A stretch of 64,000 nucleotides of DNA, taken from Streptomyces wedmorensis (lineage in GTDB: Bacteria > Actinomycetota > Actinomycetes > Streptomycetales > Streptomycetaceae). The stretch lies in the NCBI RefSeq assembly GCF_000716445.1, contig NZ_JNWK01000035.1, positions 1 to 64,000 of the forward strand, in the 5' to 3' direction. The position numbers and the translations under genes are program-made. Each line of letters begins with the position of its first letter. The stretch's first letter is position 1. Of the stretch, positions 26,834 to 36,546 are shown piece by piece. The notes under the pieces were generated by a model. The model worked only from the letters and a program-made list of their open reading frames with translations. It searched no databases and was not told where the DNA came from.

Positions 26834-26917
26834 GGGGCCATCGTCGACGGGAGCGGTGCCCCGGGCCGGGAACGCGGACCATCCGGGCGGGACGGGCGTG
26901 TCGGGCCCCGCCCGCGG

Positions 26918-26977
26918 GTCGCCCCGCAGACGACCCCGCAGATCGCCCCGCAGACGACGCCGCTGACGACCCCGCAG
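26918..26977. repeat. five 12-bp tandem repeats (GACGACCCCGCA)
   Basis: Five degenerate 12-bp units lie in the divergent gap between the DUF3533 gene and clpC. No coding potential is evident. Confidence 0.85.
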
Positions 26978-27022
26978 GTCACTCCCGTCGATCGACCCAG
27001 CCGCTCGCCCCGCCGGTCGTCA

Positions 27023-27050
27023 CGCTCCGTTCCGTTCCGTTTGCGGAGCG
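27023..27050. promoter_or_regulatory. inverted repeat CGCTCCG-N14-CGGAGCG upstream of clpC
   Basis: Perfect 7-bp arms 55 bp upstream of the clpC ATG, flanking three copies of a TCCGT motif. It could be an operator or a leader hairpin. It does not match the HspR (HAIR) or CIRCE consensus that I know. Confidence 0.35.
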
Positions 27051-27104
27051 GTGGACATGGCGTTTCAGTGGGATCGACTCCCCCCACGCGTCTCTGGAGC
27101 AGAC

Positions 27105-29624
27105 ATGTCGATGGCGTTCGGTTCCCCCTTTGGCTCGTCCGATCCGTTCGGCGACATGCTGAACAGGTTCTTCGGCATGTCACCGGCGTCGTCGCCTCCG
27201 GCGGTGCAACGCGTCCCCATCGGGCGGCTGCTGACGGAGTCGTCGTACGAACTCCTCAACATGGCCACGCAGAAGGCGGTGAAGGACGGCACGGCCGACC
27301 TCGACACGGAGCACCTGCTGTGGGCGGCCACCCAGGTCGACCCCACCCGCAGGCTGCTGTCCCAGGTCGGCGTGGACCCCGACGCGCTCGCCTCCCAGCT
27401 CGACCGGGTGCTGCCCCGCGAGTCCGGCGGGCCGTCCGCGGAACCGGGACTCACCCCGGCGGCGAAGCGCACGCTCGCCGCCGCCTACGGGCACTCGCAG
27501 GCCGCGGGCGTGTCGTACATCGGCCCCGAGCACATCCTCGGCGCGCTCCTGGAGGACGCCGGCTCCGGCGCCACCCGGCTGCTGCGCGCGGACGACGTGG
27601 ACGTACAGAAGCTGCGCGGGCTGACGGACAAGTCCGGCCGCGCGGAAGGCGGCGCTCCCCCCGCGGCGAAGCAGCAGCCCGCCACGACCCTCGACGAGTA
27701 CGGCCGGGACCTGACGGAGGAGGCCAGGGCGGGCAAGCTCGACCCCGTCGTCGGACGGGCCGAGGAGATCGAGCAGACCGTCGAGATCCTCTCCCGCCGC
27801 TCCAAGAACAACCCGGTGCTCATCGGCGAGCCCGGCGTCGGCAAGACCGCCATCGTGGAGGGTCTCGCCCAGCGCATCGTCGCGGACGAGGTCCCCGAGA
27901 CCCTGAAGGGCAAGCGGGTCGTCTCCCTCGACCTGTCGGGGATGGTGGCCGGCGCGCAGTACCGCGGACAGTTCGAGGAGCGTCTGAAGAAGGTCATCGA
28001 GGACGTCCAGCAGGCGAGCGGCGAGATCATCGTCTTCATCGACGAGCTGCACACGGTCGTCGGCGCGGGCGCGACGGGCGAGGGCGCGATGGACGCGGGC
28101 AACATGCTCAAGCCCGCCCTCGCGCGCGGCGAGCTCCAGCTGGTGGGGGCGACCACCATCGACGAGTACCGGAAGCACATCGAGAAGGACGCCGCCCTCG
28201 AACGCCGCTTCCAGCCCGTGCTGATCCCCGAGCCGACGGTCGAGGAGACCGTGCAGATCCTCGAAGGGCTGCGGGACGCGTACGAGGCCCACCACCAGGT
28301 CCGCTTCGCCGACGGAGCCCTGGCGGCGGCCGCGGAGCTCTCCGACCGCTACATCAGCGACCGGTTCCTGCCCGACAAGGCCATCGACCTGATGGACCAG
28401 GCGGGCGCCCGCGTACGGCTCCGCGGCACCGGGCGCTCCACCGAGGTGATCAGTCGCGAGGACCGGCTCGCCAAGCTGCGGCGCGAGAAGGACCAGGCCG
28501 TCTCCGGCGAGGAGTTCGAGAAGGCCTCGGACCTGAAGCGGCAGATCGCCGAGGCGGAGGGCGAGCTCGCGGGCATCGAGGAGCGCCGCGAGGGCGTCGT
28601 CTCGGTGACGGCCGCCGACATCGCCGACATCGTGTCCCGGCGTACGGGCATCCCGGTCTCCCAGCTCACCGCCAGCGAGAAGGAGAAGCTCCTCAAACTG
28701 GAGGAGGAGATGCACGCCAGGATCGTCGGCCAGGACGAGGCGGTCACCGCCGTCTCCGAGGCGGTGCGCCGCAACCGCGCCGGCATGGGCGACCCGAACC
28801 GCCCGGTCGGCTCCTTCCTCTTCCTCGGGCCCACCGGCGTCGGCAAGACGGAGCTCGCCAAGACCCTCGCCGCCCTGCTGTTCGGCGACGAGGACCGGAT
28901 GATCCGGTTCGACATGAGCGAGTTCCAGGAGAAGCACACGGTCGCCCGGCTCGTCGGAGCTCCCCCCGGATACGTCGGTTACGAGGAGGCCGGCCAGCTC
29001 ACCGAGAAGGTGCGGCGCCAGCCGTACAGCGTGGTGCTCTTCGACGAGGTGGAGAAGGGGCACCCGGACGTCTTCAACACGCTGCTCCAGATCCTCGACG
29101 ACGGCCGCCTCACCGACGGCCAGGGCCGCACGGTCGACTTCCGCCACTGCGTCGTCATCATGACGTCCAACATCGGCGCCCACCGCATCCTCGCCCACGA
29201 GGGCGACGCGGCCGAGCTCAAGGACGAGCTGATGGAGGACCTGCGGGGACGCTTCCTGCCCGAGTTCCTCAACCGCATCGACGACATCATCGTCTTCCAC
29301 AGCCTCACCGAGGACGACCTGTCGGAGATCGTCGACCACCTTCTCGACCGCAGCAAGCAACGCGTCCACGCGCAGGGCATGACCCTGGAGGTCACCGAGG
29401 CCGCGAAGAAGCTGCTCGTCGCGCACGGCTACCAGCCGGCGTTCGGCGCCCGCCCGCTGCGCCGCACCATCCAGACCGAGCTCGACAACCGCGTCGCCTC
29501 CCTCCTCCTCGGCGGCGAGGCCGACCCCGGCGACACGATCGTCGCCGACGTCGTCGACGACTCGCTCCACTGCACCGTCCGCAAGCCGGCGGCCGCGGAC
29601 ACGGCGGCCGGCGGCGAAGTCTGA
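27105..29624 (+). CDS. ClpC-type AAA+ unfoldase (Clp/Hsp100)
   Basis: 839 residues from ATG 27105 (GGAG 6 bp upstream). Order: a Gly/Phe-rich N-terminal extension, two Clp_N repeats (about 38-175), AAA+ module 1 with Walker A GEPGVGKT (241-248), a UVR-like coiled middle segment ([20 protein letters not shown]), and AAA+ module 2 with GPTGVGKT and ending in a ClpB-small domain. The short UVR-type middle region rather than a long ClpB M-domain places it with ClpC. It may feed ClpP or act as a disaggregase. The N-terminal [15 protein letters not shown] stretch is unlike housekeeping ClpC, so this is probably a second, accessory paralogue. Confidence 0.9.
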   Translation: MSMAFGSPFGSSDPFGDMLNRFFGMSPASSPPAVQRVPIGRLLTESSYELLNMATQKAVKDGTADLDTEHLLWAATQVDPTRRLLSQVGVDPDALASQLDRVLPRESGGPSAEPGLTPAAKRTLAAAYGHSQAAGVSYIGPEHILGALLEDAGSGATRLLRADDVDVQKLRGLTDKSGRAEGGAPPAAKQQPATTLDEYGRDLTEEARAGKLDPVVGRAEEIEQTVEILSRRSKNNPVLIGEPGVGKTAIVEGLAQRIVADEVPETLKGKRVVSLDLSGMVAGAQYRGQFEERLKKVIEDVQQASGEIIVFIDELHTVVGAGATGEGAMDAGNMLKPALARGELQLVGATTIDEYRKHIEKDAALERRFQPVLIPEPTVEETVQILEGLRDAYEAHHQVRFADGALAAAAELSDRYISDRFLPDKAIDLMDQAGARVRLRGTGRSTEVISREDRLAKLRREKDQAVSGEEFEKASDLKRQIAEAEGELAGIEERREGVVSVTAADIADIVSRRTGIPVSQLTASEKEKLLKLEEEMHARIVGQDEAVTAVSEAVRRNRAGMGDPNRPVGSFLFLGPTGVGKTELAKTLAALLFGDEDRMIRFDMSEFQEKHTVARLVGAPPGYVGYEEAGQLTEKVRRQPYSVVLFDEVEKGHPDVFNTLLQILDDGRLTDGQGRTVDFRHCVVIMTSNIGAHRILAHEGDAAELKDELMEDLRGRFLPEFLNRIDDIIVFHSLTEDDLSEIVDHLLDRSKQRVHAQGMTLEVTEAAKKLLVAHGYQPAFGARPLRRTIQTELDNRVASLLLGGEADPGDTIVADVVDDSLHCTVRKPAAADTAAGGEV

Positions 29625-29640
29625 GCCGCCGGAAACGCTC

Positions 29641-30582
29641 CTACGAGGCCCCGGGCGACGGCCCGGGGCCTTCGGGCAGGTGCTCCAGCGCCGCGGCGAC
29701 GTCCGTGCGCCCCGCGATCTCCGCGAGGGCGCGGGCCAGCACCGATCCCGGCTCCCTCGCACTGGTCACCAGCCCCATCGACACCGTCCGGGACGGCTCG
29801 ACCAGCGGGAGCGTCCGCATCCCGTGCGGCACGCCGAAGACGTGCAGCCAGGTGTGCGGCACGACGCTCGCCCAACGGCCCGTCCGCACATGCGCGAAGA
29901 GCGCCGCCACGGAGTCCGTCTCGACCCGGGGCGACGGCAGCACTCCCGCCTCGGCGAACAACTCGTCGAGCACCTGACGCCCCTGCATCGCCCCGGTCAG
30001 CAGACAGAGCGGCAGCCGCGACGCCTCCGCCCAGGTCACCGCGGTCCGGTGCGCCGGGGCGTCGGCCTCGCCGGTGAGGAGCACGTACCGCTCCTCGTAC
30101 AGCGGCACCGCCCGGAACCGGTCCCCGAGCCCGCGGCGCAGATACGTGACCCCGGCGTCGAGCTCGAAATCCCGCAACTGCCGCAGCACGTCGTCCGACC
30201 GCAGGTCCGCCGTCACCTCCACCGTCACGAGCGGGTGGGCCAGGCAGAACGGCGCGGTCAGCAGGGCGACGGAACCCGACGCGGTCGGGACCGAGCCGAT
30301 CCGCAGCCGGCCGCTCAGCCCCGTACGCAGCGCACCGGCCTCGCTCTTGAGCGCGTCGCGGTCCGCCAGGATCCGCTGCGCCCACACCACGATCCGTTCG
30401 CCCTCGGGGGTGAGGCCCTCGTAGGTGCGGCCGCGCAGCACCAGCGGGACGTCGAGCTCCTCCTCGAACTTGCGGATCGCCTCCGAGAGCGCGGGCTGGG
30501 AGACGTGGCAGGCCTGGGCGGCGCGGGCGAAATGACGCTCCCGGGAAAGGGCCACCAGGTACTCGAGTTGACGGAACAGCAC
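29641..30582 (-). CDS. LysR-family transcriptional regulator
   Basis: 313 residues. N-terminal winged HTH (1-60: LEYLVALSRERHFARAAQAC, HVSQPALSEAIRKFEEELDV) and a periplasmic-binding-fold effector domain. The GTG start has no clear ribosome site. It lies immediately downstream of fdhD on the same strand (50 bp gap), so it is a natural candidate to control the formate-dehydrogenase-like genes. LysR proteins of this HFARAA type are often found beside fdhD/FdhF-type operons. The effector is unknown. Its last codons overlap the hairpin at 29646-29671. Confidence 0.9.
   Translation of the reverse strand: MLFRQLEYLVALSRERHFARAAQACHVSQPALSEAIRKFEEELDVPLVLRGRTYEGLTPEGERIVVWAQRILADRDALKSEAGALRTGLSGRLRIGSVPTASGSVALLTAPFCLAHPLVTVEVTADLRSDDVLRQLRDFELDAGVTYLRRGLGDRFRAVPLYEERYVLLTGEADAPAHRTAVTWAEASRLPLCLLTGAMQGRQVLDELFAEAGVLPSPRVETDSVAALFAHVRTGRWASVVPHTWLHVFGVPHGMRTLPLVEPSRTVSMGLVTSAREPGSVLARALAEIAGRTDVAAALEHLPEGPGPSPGAS
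29646..29671. terminator. perfect hairpin at the clpC / LysR convergent junction
   Basis: An 11-bp stem AGGCCCCGGGC / GCCCGGGGCCT with a GACG loop, located inside the final codons of the LysR gene and 22 bp past the clpC stop. It probably ends clpC transcription. Confidence 0.8.
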
Positions 30583-30631
30583 CCCACGGGTCTACCCGAC
30601 CACCCGCTCGAACGCCAGTCGACGCCCCCGG

Positions 30632-31468
30632 TCAGACCATGGCCCCGGCCTCCAGGCGGTCGCCGCCGCAGTAGACGTTCATCGACGTGCCCCGCAGGAA
30701 GCCGACCAGGGTCAGCCCGCTCCCGGCGGCGAGGTCCACGGCGAGCGAGGACGGCGCGGAGACGGCCGCGAGCAGCGGGATTCCGGCCATCACCGCCTTC
30801 TGCACCAGCTCGAAGGAGGCCCGGCCGCTCACCATCAGGACGGTCCCGCGCAGCGGCAGCATTCCCGACCGCAGGGCGTGGCCGACGACCTTGTCCACGG
30901 CGTTGTGCCGGCCGACGTCCTCCCGCAGGCACAGCAGCTCGCCCTCGGCCGAGAACAGCCCGGCCGCGTGCAGCCCGCCGGTGCTGTCGAAGACCTTCTG
31001 GGCGGCCCGCAGCCGGTCGGGGAGGGCCGACAGGACCTCGGGGCCGACGCGCAGCGGGTCCTCGGACACGGACCAGGCGGCCGTGGTCCGCACCGCGTCC
31101 AGGCTCGCCTTCCCGCACAGCCCGCACGAGGAGGTGGTGTAGAAGTTTCGCTCCAGGGAGGCGTCGGGGGCGGCCACGCCGGGGGCGAGGACCACGTCGA
31201 CCACGTTGTACGTGTTGCCGCCGTCGGACGTGGCCCCCGCGCAGTAGCGGATCCCGGCCACGTCCCGCGCGGAGTCCACCACTCCCTCGCTCACCAGGAA
31301 CCCGGCCGCCAGGTCGAAGTCGTCGCCCGGGGTGCGCATCGTCACGGTCAGCGGGCGCCCGCCCACCCGGATCTCCATCGGCTCCTCGGCGGCCAGGGTG
31401 TCCGCACGGTAGGAGGGATCCCCCTCCCGCACGCGCAGGACGCGCCGGCGCACGGTCACTCGCCCCAT
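30632..31468 (-). CDS. fdhD: FdhD sulfur carrier for formate dehydrogenase maturation
   Basis: 278 residues. FdhD passes sulfur from a cysteine desulfurase to the molybdenum cofactor of formate-dehydrogenase-type enzymes. The sulfur-relay CxxC is SSCGLCGK (C115, C118). Also seen: GDDFDLAAGFLVSEG (48-62) and the later EDVGRHNAVDKVVGHAL block typical of the family. Its ATG overlaps the 3' end of the upstream YdeP/FdhF-type gene by 13 bp, so the enzyme and its maturation factor are co-translated. Confidence 0.95.
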   Translation of the reverse strand: MGRVTVRRRVLRVREGDPSYRADTLAAEEPMEIRVGGRPLTVTMRTPGDDFDLAAGFLVSEGVVDSARDVAGIRYCAGATSDGGNTYNVVDVVLAPGVAAPDASLERNFYTTSSCGLCGKASLDAVRTTAAWSVSEDPLRVGPEVLSALPDRLRAAQKVFDSTGGLHAAGLFSAEGELLCLREDVGRHNAVDKVVGHALRSGMLPLRGTVLMVSGRASFELVQKAVMAGIPLLAAVSAPSSLAVDLAAGSGLTLVGFLRGTSMNVYCGGDRLEAGAMV

Positions 31469-33777
31469 GGTCCGCTCCCCTCTTCGGCCGCGGGATCACG
31501 GGCCGGCTCCAGCCGGATCAGGACCCCCTTGGACGTCGGGCAGTTGCTGATGTCGGCGACGCTGTCCAGCGGCACCAGGACGTTGGTCTCCGGGTAGTAC
31601 GCGGCCGCGGAGCCGCGGCTCGCCGGGTAGGCGACGACCCGGAAGCCCTCCGCGCGCCGCTCCCGCCCGTCGTGCCAGACGCTCACGAGGTCCACCGGGT
31701 CGCGATCGGCGAGGCCGAGGTCCGCCAGGTCGGCGGGGTTCACCATCACGACCCGGCGGGCGTCGTGGATGCCCCGGTAGCGGTCGTTCGGGGCGTACCA
31801 GACCGTGTTCCACTGGTCGTGCGAGCGCAGGGTCTGCAGCAGCAGGTGTCCCTCGGGGACGTGCGGCATCGTGAACTCGTTGCGGGTGAAGACGGCCTTG
31901 CCGCTCGGCGTGGGGAAGACCCCCGAGTTCACCGGGTTGGGCAGGGTGAAGCCGCCGGGCACGGCGACCCGCGCGTTGAAGTCCTCGAAGCCCGGGACGA
32001 CCCGGGAGATCCGGTCGCGGATGGTGCCGTAGTCGGTCTCGAACTCCTTCCACGGGATGAACGGCCGGTCGCCCAGGGTCGCGTGGGCGAGCCGGCTGAC
32101 GATCGCGACCTCGCTGAGCAGGTGCGGCGAGGCGGGCGGGAGCTTGCCGCGGGAGGCGTGGACGTCGCTCATGGAGTCCTCGACGGTGACGAACTGCTCG
32201 CCGCCGGCCTGCACGTCCCGGTCGCTGCGGCCCAGGGTCGGCAGGATCAGCGCCGTGTCGCCGCACACGGTGTGGGAGCGGTTGAGCTTGGTGGAGACGT
32301 GCGCGGTGAGCCGGCACCCGCGCATCGCCTCCTCGGTGACCGCGCTGTCGGGGGTGGCCCGCACGAAGTTGCCGGCGACGCCGAGGAACACCTTGGCGCG
32401 TCCCTCGCGCATGGCGCGGATGCCGTTCACCGCGTCCAGGCCGTGGTGGGCGGGCGGGGTGAAGTCGAACTCGCGGCCCAGGGCGTCGAGGAACTCCTGC
32501 GGCATCCGCTCCCACACGCCCATGGTGCGGTCGCCCTGGACGTTGCTGTGGCCGCGCACCGGGCAGACGCCCGCGCCGGGCCTGCCGATGTTGCCGCGGG
32601 CGAGGAGGAAGTTGACGACCTCGCGGATGGTCGGCACCCCGTGCTTGTGCTGGGTGAGGCCCATGGCCCAGCACACGATGACGCTCCTGCTCGCGAGGAC
32701 CCGGTCGAACACCTCCTGGATCTCCTCGCGGGTCAGCCCGGTGGCCGCCAGGACGTCCTCCCACGGGACCGTCCGCGCGTACGCGGCGAAGTCGGCGAAC
32801 CCCGTGGTGTGGGCCGTGATGAAGTCGTGGTCGAGCACCGTGCCGGGCGCGGCGTCCTCGGCTTCGAGGAGCAGCCGGTTCAGGGCCTGGAACAGGGCGA
32901 GGTCGCCGCCGGCCCGGATGTGCAGGAACCGGTCGGCGATCGGCGTGCCGCGCCCGATGATCCCGCGGGCCTTCTGCGGGTGCTTGAACCGCATGAGCCC
33001 GGCCTCGGGCAGCGTGTTGACCGCCACCACGTGACCGCCGTTGCGCTTGGTCTCCTCCAGGGCCGACAGCATCCGGGGGTGGTTGGTGCCCGGGTTCTGC
33101 CCCACGACGAAGACCAGGTCCGCGTGGTGGATGTCGTCGAGGGAGACGCTCCCCTTCCCGATCCCCAGCGTCTCGGACATCGCGGCACCGCTGGACTCGT
33201 GACACAGGTTGGAACAGTCCGGCAGGTTGTTCGTGCCGTACGCGCGGGCGAAGAGCTGGAGGAGGAACGCGGCCTCGTTGTTCAGCCGGCCCGAGACGTA
33301 GAAGAGGGCCTCGTCGGGAGAGTCCAGCGCTTTGAGTTCCCCGGCGAGCAGGGCGAACGCCTCGTCCCAGTCGATCGGCTCGTAGTGGGTCGCGCCCGGC
33401 CGCTTGACCATCGGCTCGGTCAGCCGGCCCTGCTGGTTGAGCCAGTAGTCGGACATCGAGCCGAGCTCCGCGACCGAGTGCTCGCGGAAGAAGTCCCGGG
33501 TGACGCGCCGCGACGTGGCCTCGTCGTTGATGTGCTTCGCGCCGTTCTCGCAGTACTCGTTCCTGTGCCGCTCGCCCGGTGCGGGCTCGGGCCAGGCGCA
33601 GCCGGGGCAGTCGATGCCCTGGGGCTGGTTGATGTTCAGCAGCGTCAGCGCGGTGCGCCGCGGGGACGTCTGGCTCAGGGAATACTCCAGCGCGTGCGTC
33701 ACCGCGGGCAGACCCGTCGCCCAGGTCTTCGGCGGGGTGACCCGCAGGTCGTCGCTCGGGTCCTCGATGCTGCTCAT
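31456..33777 (-). CDS. YdeP/FdhF-type molybdopterin oxidoreductase, copy 1
   Basis: 773 residues, whole-length match to the DMSO-reductase superfamily branch called FdhF/YdeP. It has an N-terminal cysteine block, GIDCPGCAWPEP (C57, C60) plus C76, then LPDCSNLCHESSG, GHSNVQGDRTMGV and a C-terminal dinucleotide-binding domain (LRSHDQWNTVWYAPNDRYRG). The reaction is not established for most members; formate oxidation and acid-resistance roles have been proposed for relatives. ATG 33777 has an AGAGG site. It is divergent from moaA across a symmetric promoter region and coupled to fdhD. A paralogue (copy 2) lies at 39109-41448. Confidence 0.92.
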   Translation of the reverse strand: MSSIEDPSDDLRVTPPKTWATGLPAVTHALEYSLSQTSPRRTALTLLNINQPQGIDCPGCAWPEPAPGERHRNEYCENGAKHINDEATSRRVTRDFFREHSVAELGSMSDYWLNQQGRLTEPMVKRPGATHYEPIDWDEAFALLAGELKALDSPDEALFYVSGRLNNEAAFLLQLFARAYGTNNLPDCSNLCHESSGAAMSETLGIGKGSVSLDDIHHADLVFVVGQNPGTNHPRMLSALEETKRNGGHVVAVNTLPEAGLMRFKHPQKARGIIGRGTPIADRFLHIRAGGDLALFQALNRLLLEAEDAAPGTVLDHDFITAHTTGFADFAAYARTVPWEDVLAATGLTREEIQEVFDRVLASRSVIVCWAMGLTQHKHGVPTIREVVNFLLARGNIGRPGAGVCPVRGHSNVQGDRTMGVWERMPQEFLDALGREFDFTPPAHHGLDAVNGIRAMREGRAKVFLGVAGNFVRATPDSAVTEEAMRGCRLTAHVSTKLNRSHTVCGDTALILPTLGRSDRDVQAGGEQFVTVEDSMSDVHASRGKLPPASPHLLSEVAIVSRLAHATLGDRPFIPWKEFETDYGTIRDRISRVVPGFEDFNARVAVPGGFTLPNPVNSGVFPTPSGKAVFTRNEFTMPHVPEGHLLLQTLRSHDQWNTVWYAPNDRYRGIHDARRVVMVNPADLADLGLADRDPVDLVSVWHDGRERRAEGFRVVAYPASRGSAAAYYPETNVLVPLDSVADISNCPTSKGVLIRLEPARDPAAEEGSGPWGE

Positions 33778-33848
33778 GATGTCGGGAGCCTCTATTTCTC
33801 ACACGAATCCGATTCTCTCCGCAGAGCAGATTCGGCCGATTCCAGAGC

Positions 33849-33997
33849 AAAGTCAAAGTGGTAATTCCGATGACGTGATCGGTGCCGCCTATCGGTGTGT
33901 CAGGCCTTCTGTGAAGGGGTTTGTGCGACCGGATAAGCGACTCCTATCACGTCATCGAAAACATTTCTTTGACTTGTGCGGAAAATTCGCCGAGGGT
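33849..33997. promoter_or_regulatory. symmetric divergent promoter/operator between the FdhF-like gene and moaA
   Basis: Two nested inverted repeats: AAAGTCAAAG (33849-33858) with CTTTGACTT (33967-33975), and CGATGACGTGAT (33868-33879) with ATCACGTCATCG (33946-33957), each pair separated by 9 bp on both sides. The outer arms supply TTGACT -35 boxes reading outward. In both directions 17 bp later comes a GANNNT hexamer (GAGGGT toward moaA; GAATCT toward FdhF). The inner 12-bp box therefore sits 9 to 10 bp upstream of each -35, the position of an activator site. Confidence 0.65.
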
Positions 33998-34006
33998 GAT
34001 CGGGTC

Positions 34007-35074
34007 ATGAATTCGATGTCACCGCCGCATGGTGAGGAAGAAGGCGGACACGTGCTTCCCGACCCCACCGAGGCCGCCGCGCGGCCCGCCCCCCTGGTGG
34101 ACCGCTTCGGCCGGGTCCACACGGATCTGCGGGTGTCGCTCACCGACCGCTGCAACCTGCGCTGCACGTACTGCATGCCGGCCGAGGGCCTCGACTGGCT
34201 GCCCCGGCCCGAGCTGCTCACCGACGACGAGGTGGTCCGCCTGGTCGGTGTCGCCGCCCGGCGCCTCGGCATCACCTCGGTACGACTGACCGGCGGCGAA
34301 CCCCTCCTGCGCCGGGGGCTGCCCGGGCTCGTCGCGCGGCTGAGCACCCTGGACACGGCCCCCGAACTCTCCCTCACCACCAACGGCATCGGCCTCGCGC
34401 GCAGCGCCGCCGCGCTGCGCGATGCCGGTCTCCACCGGGTCAACATCAGCCTCGACACCCTCCGCCCCGAGCGGTACGCCGAGATCACCCGGCGCGACCG
34501 CCTCACCGACGTCCTGGACGGGCTGCGTGCCGCCCGCGCCGCGGGCCTCGCCCCGGTCAAGGTCAACACGGTGCCGGTGCGCGGGGTGAACGACGACGAG
34601 ATCGCCGACCTGGCCGCCTTCGGCGCCGAACACGGCTACCGCACGCGGTTCATCGAGTCCATGCCCCTCGACGCCCAGGGCGCCTGGGAACGCGACCGGA
34701 TGGTCACCGCCGACGAGATCCTCGACCGGCTGGGCGAGCGCTTCGACCTGATCCCGGTAGGCCGGCCGGACAACGCCCCCGCCGAGGAATGGCGGATCGC
34801 CGGGACCGAGGCGGTCGTGGGCGTCATCGCCAGCGTCACCCGCCCGTTCTGCGGCGGCTGCGACCGGGTACGGCTCACCGCCGACGGCCAACTCCGCAAC
34901 TGCCTCTTCGCCGCCGAGGAGTCCGACCTCCGCGCCCTGCTCCGCGGCGGCGCCGACGACGCGGCGATCGAGGCCGCCTGGCGCGGCGCCATCGCCGGCA
35001 AGGGCCCCGGCCACGCCATCGACACCCCGGCCTTCCGCCGCCCGCAACGCCCGATGTCCGCCATCGGCGGCTGA
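34007..35074 (+). CDS. moaA: GTP 3',8-cyclase MoaA
   Basis: 355 residues from ATG 34007 (GGTGAT 5 bp upstream); a GTG at 34052 with an AAGGCGGA site is a credible shorter start. Radical-SAM enzyme for the first step of molybdopterin synthesis. The N-terminal cluster motif is CNLRCTYC (C49, C53, C56). The C-terminal cluster is FCGGCDRVRLTADGQLRNC. It ends without the usual double-Gly GG tail problem: the C-terminus reads MSAIGG, matching the MoaA activator tail. It heads a set with moeA and moaE, separated from moeA by a 12-bp repeat array. A dedicated Moco gene set beside two molybdoenzymes fits the context. Confidence 0.95.
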   Translation: MNSMSPPHGEEEGGHVLPDPTEAAARPAPLVDRFGRVHTDLRVSLTDRCNLRCTYCMPAEGLDWLPRPELLTDDEVVRLVGVAARRLGITSVRLTGGEPLLRRGLPGLVARLSTLDTAPELSLTTNGIGLARSAAALRDAGLHRVNISLDTLRPERYAEITRRDRLTDVLDGLRAARAAGLAPVKVNTVPVRGVNDDEIADLAAFGAEHGYRTRFIESMPLDAQGAWERDRMVTADEILDRLGERFDLIPVGRPDNAPAEEWRIAGTEAVVGVIASVTRPFCGGCDRVRLTADGQLRNCLFAAEESDLRALLRGGADDAAIEAAWRGAIAGKGPGHAIDTPAFRRPQRPMSAIGG

Positions 35075-35088
35075 CCGCGGCCACCGGC

Positions 35089-35245
35089 CGTCGCCGCACC
35101 CGCGGCCGTACCCGCGGCCGTACCCGCGGCCGTACCCGCGGCCGGACCCGCGGCCGTACCCGCGGCCGGACCCGCGGCCGGACCCGTCGCCGTACCCGTG
35201 GCCGTACCCGTCGCCGTACCCGTGGCCGTACCCGTGGCCGGGACC
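35089..35245. repeat. thirteen 12-bp tandem repeats between moaA and moeA
   Basis: Units of CGCGGCCGTACC (variants CGTGGCCGTACC, CGCGGCCGGACC, CGTCGCCGTACC) fill the whole gap from 15 bp after the moaA stop to the moeA ribosome site. There are two blocks: CGCGG-type copies first, then CGTGG/CGTCG-type copies. Confidence 0.97.
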
Positions 35246-35262
35246 CGAACCGAGGAGAGCGC

Positions 35263-36519
35263 ATGACCGTGACACCCCTGGGCCGGGAGGCCCCACCGGA
35301 CGAGGCCCGGCGGTGCCACGGCGGTCACGCCATGGCCTGGCACCGCGCCCGGGCCACCGCGCGCGCCGCCGCCGGGCCGCCGCGGCCCGCGGGATCCCTG
35401 CCACTCGCCGAAGCCCTGGGCCACGCCCTGGCCGAACCGCTGACGGCCCTCACCGCGCTGCCCGCGTTCGACACCTCCGCGATGGACGGCTGGGCCGTGG
35501 CGGGGCCGGGTCCGTGGAAGCCGTCGGGGGAGGGGGTCCTGGCCGGCGGACAGCCGGGGAGGCTCGCGCCCGGCACCGCCGTGCCCATCGCGACCGGCGC
35601 ACGACTGCCGAGCGGGGCGCGCGCCGTACTGCGCCGGGAGCACGCGGAGACCGATGCCGCGACCGGGCTGCTGCACGACCGCTCCGAGGGTCCCGGACCG
35701 GTGGCTTCCGGACGCGATGTCCGGCCGTGCGGCCAGGAGTGCCGCGCGGGTGAAGCCCTGCTCCCCGCCGGTACGACCGTGACACCGGCCGTCCTCGGCC
35801 TGGCCGCGGCCGCCGGGCACGACCGGCTGGCCGTGCACCGGCGCCCGACCGTGGAACTGCTCGTGCTCGGCGACGAGTTGCTGGAGGAGGGGCCGCCCCG
35901 GCACGGCCGGGTACGCGACGCGCTCGGTCCGCTCCTGCCCCCGTGGCTGCGGCGCGGCGGCGCGGAGTTCGTCGGCCGCCGCCTGGTGCCGGACGACTTC
36001 GGGCGGCTGCGCGCCGCCGTGCGCGACTCCTCCGCCGACGTCGTGGTCACCACCGGCAGCACCGCCGCCGGACCGGTGGACTTCCTGCACGCCGCGCTCG
36101 GCGCGGCCGACGCCCGGCTGCTCGTCGACTCCGTCGCCGTGCGGCCCGGCCATCCGATGCTGCTCGCCGCGCTCCCGCCGGGCGCCGACGGCCGGCCGCG
36201 ACGCCTGGTGGGCCTGCCCGGCAACCCGCTGGCCGCCGTGGCCGGGGCGGTCACCCTCGCCGTACCGCTGCTGCGACGCCTCGGCGGGCACACGGACGCC
36301 GAACCGCTCCGTACGACCGCCGCCACGGCCCTGCCCGGGCACCCGCGGGACACCCGGCTCCTCCCGGTGCGCCGTACCGGACACGGCGCGGCGCCGCTGC
36401 CGTTCGACGGCCCCGCGATGCTGCGCGGTCTCTGCCTGGCCGACGGCCTCGCGGTGGTCCCGCCCGGCGGAGTGGACGCCGGCGCCTCCGTCGAGATCCT
36501 GGAAGTACCCGGGCCGTGA
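35263..36519 (+). CDS. moeA: molybdopterin molybdenumtransferase MoeA
   Basis: 418 residues; GGAGA site 4 bp before the ATG. It inserts molybdenum into adenylylated molybdopterin. Visible motifs: PAFDTSAMDGWAV (the conserved S/A-MDGxA block, about 67-79), PIATGARLPSGARAVLRREH, VVTTGSTAAGPVDF, and the GLPGNPLAAVAG block near 320-331. The usual TGDE motif around the Mo site reads LGDELLEEG here and VTTGSTAAG rather than VTTGGxSxG, so some positions are divergent from textbook MoeA. The full four-domain length is kept. Confidence 0.88.
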   Translation: MTVTPLGREAPPDEARRCHGGHAMAWHRARATARAAAGPPRPAGSLPLAEALGHALAEPLTALTALPAFDTSAMDGWAVAGPGPWKPSGEGVLAGGQPGRLAPGTAVPIATGARLPSGARAVLRREHAETDAATGLLHDRSEGPGPVASGRDVRPCGQECRAGEALLPAGTTVTPAVLGLAAAAGHDRLAVHRRPTVELLVLGDELLEEGPPRHGRVRDALGPLLPPWLRRGGAEFVGRRLVPDDFGRLRAAVRDSSADVVVTTGSTAAGPVDFLHAALGAADARLLVDSVAVRPGHPMLLAALPPGADGRPRRLVGLPGNPLAAVAGAVTLAVPLLRRLGGHTDAEPLRTTAATALPGHPRDTRLLPVRRTGHGAAPLPFDGPAMLRGLCLADGLAVVPPGGVDAGASVEILEVPGP

Positions 36520-36546
36520 ACCGGACCGAGACCCAGCCACCATCCC

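Noticed and set aside
25634..29977. A 1447-codon plus-strand open frame overlapping the DUF3533 gene and clpC
   Set aside because: It is out of frame with clpC and antisense to the membrane protein, Arg/Gly/Pro-rich and without motifs.
35089..35245. The 12-bp array as a plasmid-type iteron origin
   Set aside because: It sits between two operon genes, has no DnaA-box-like words or A/T-rich segment, and no replication gene is adjacent.
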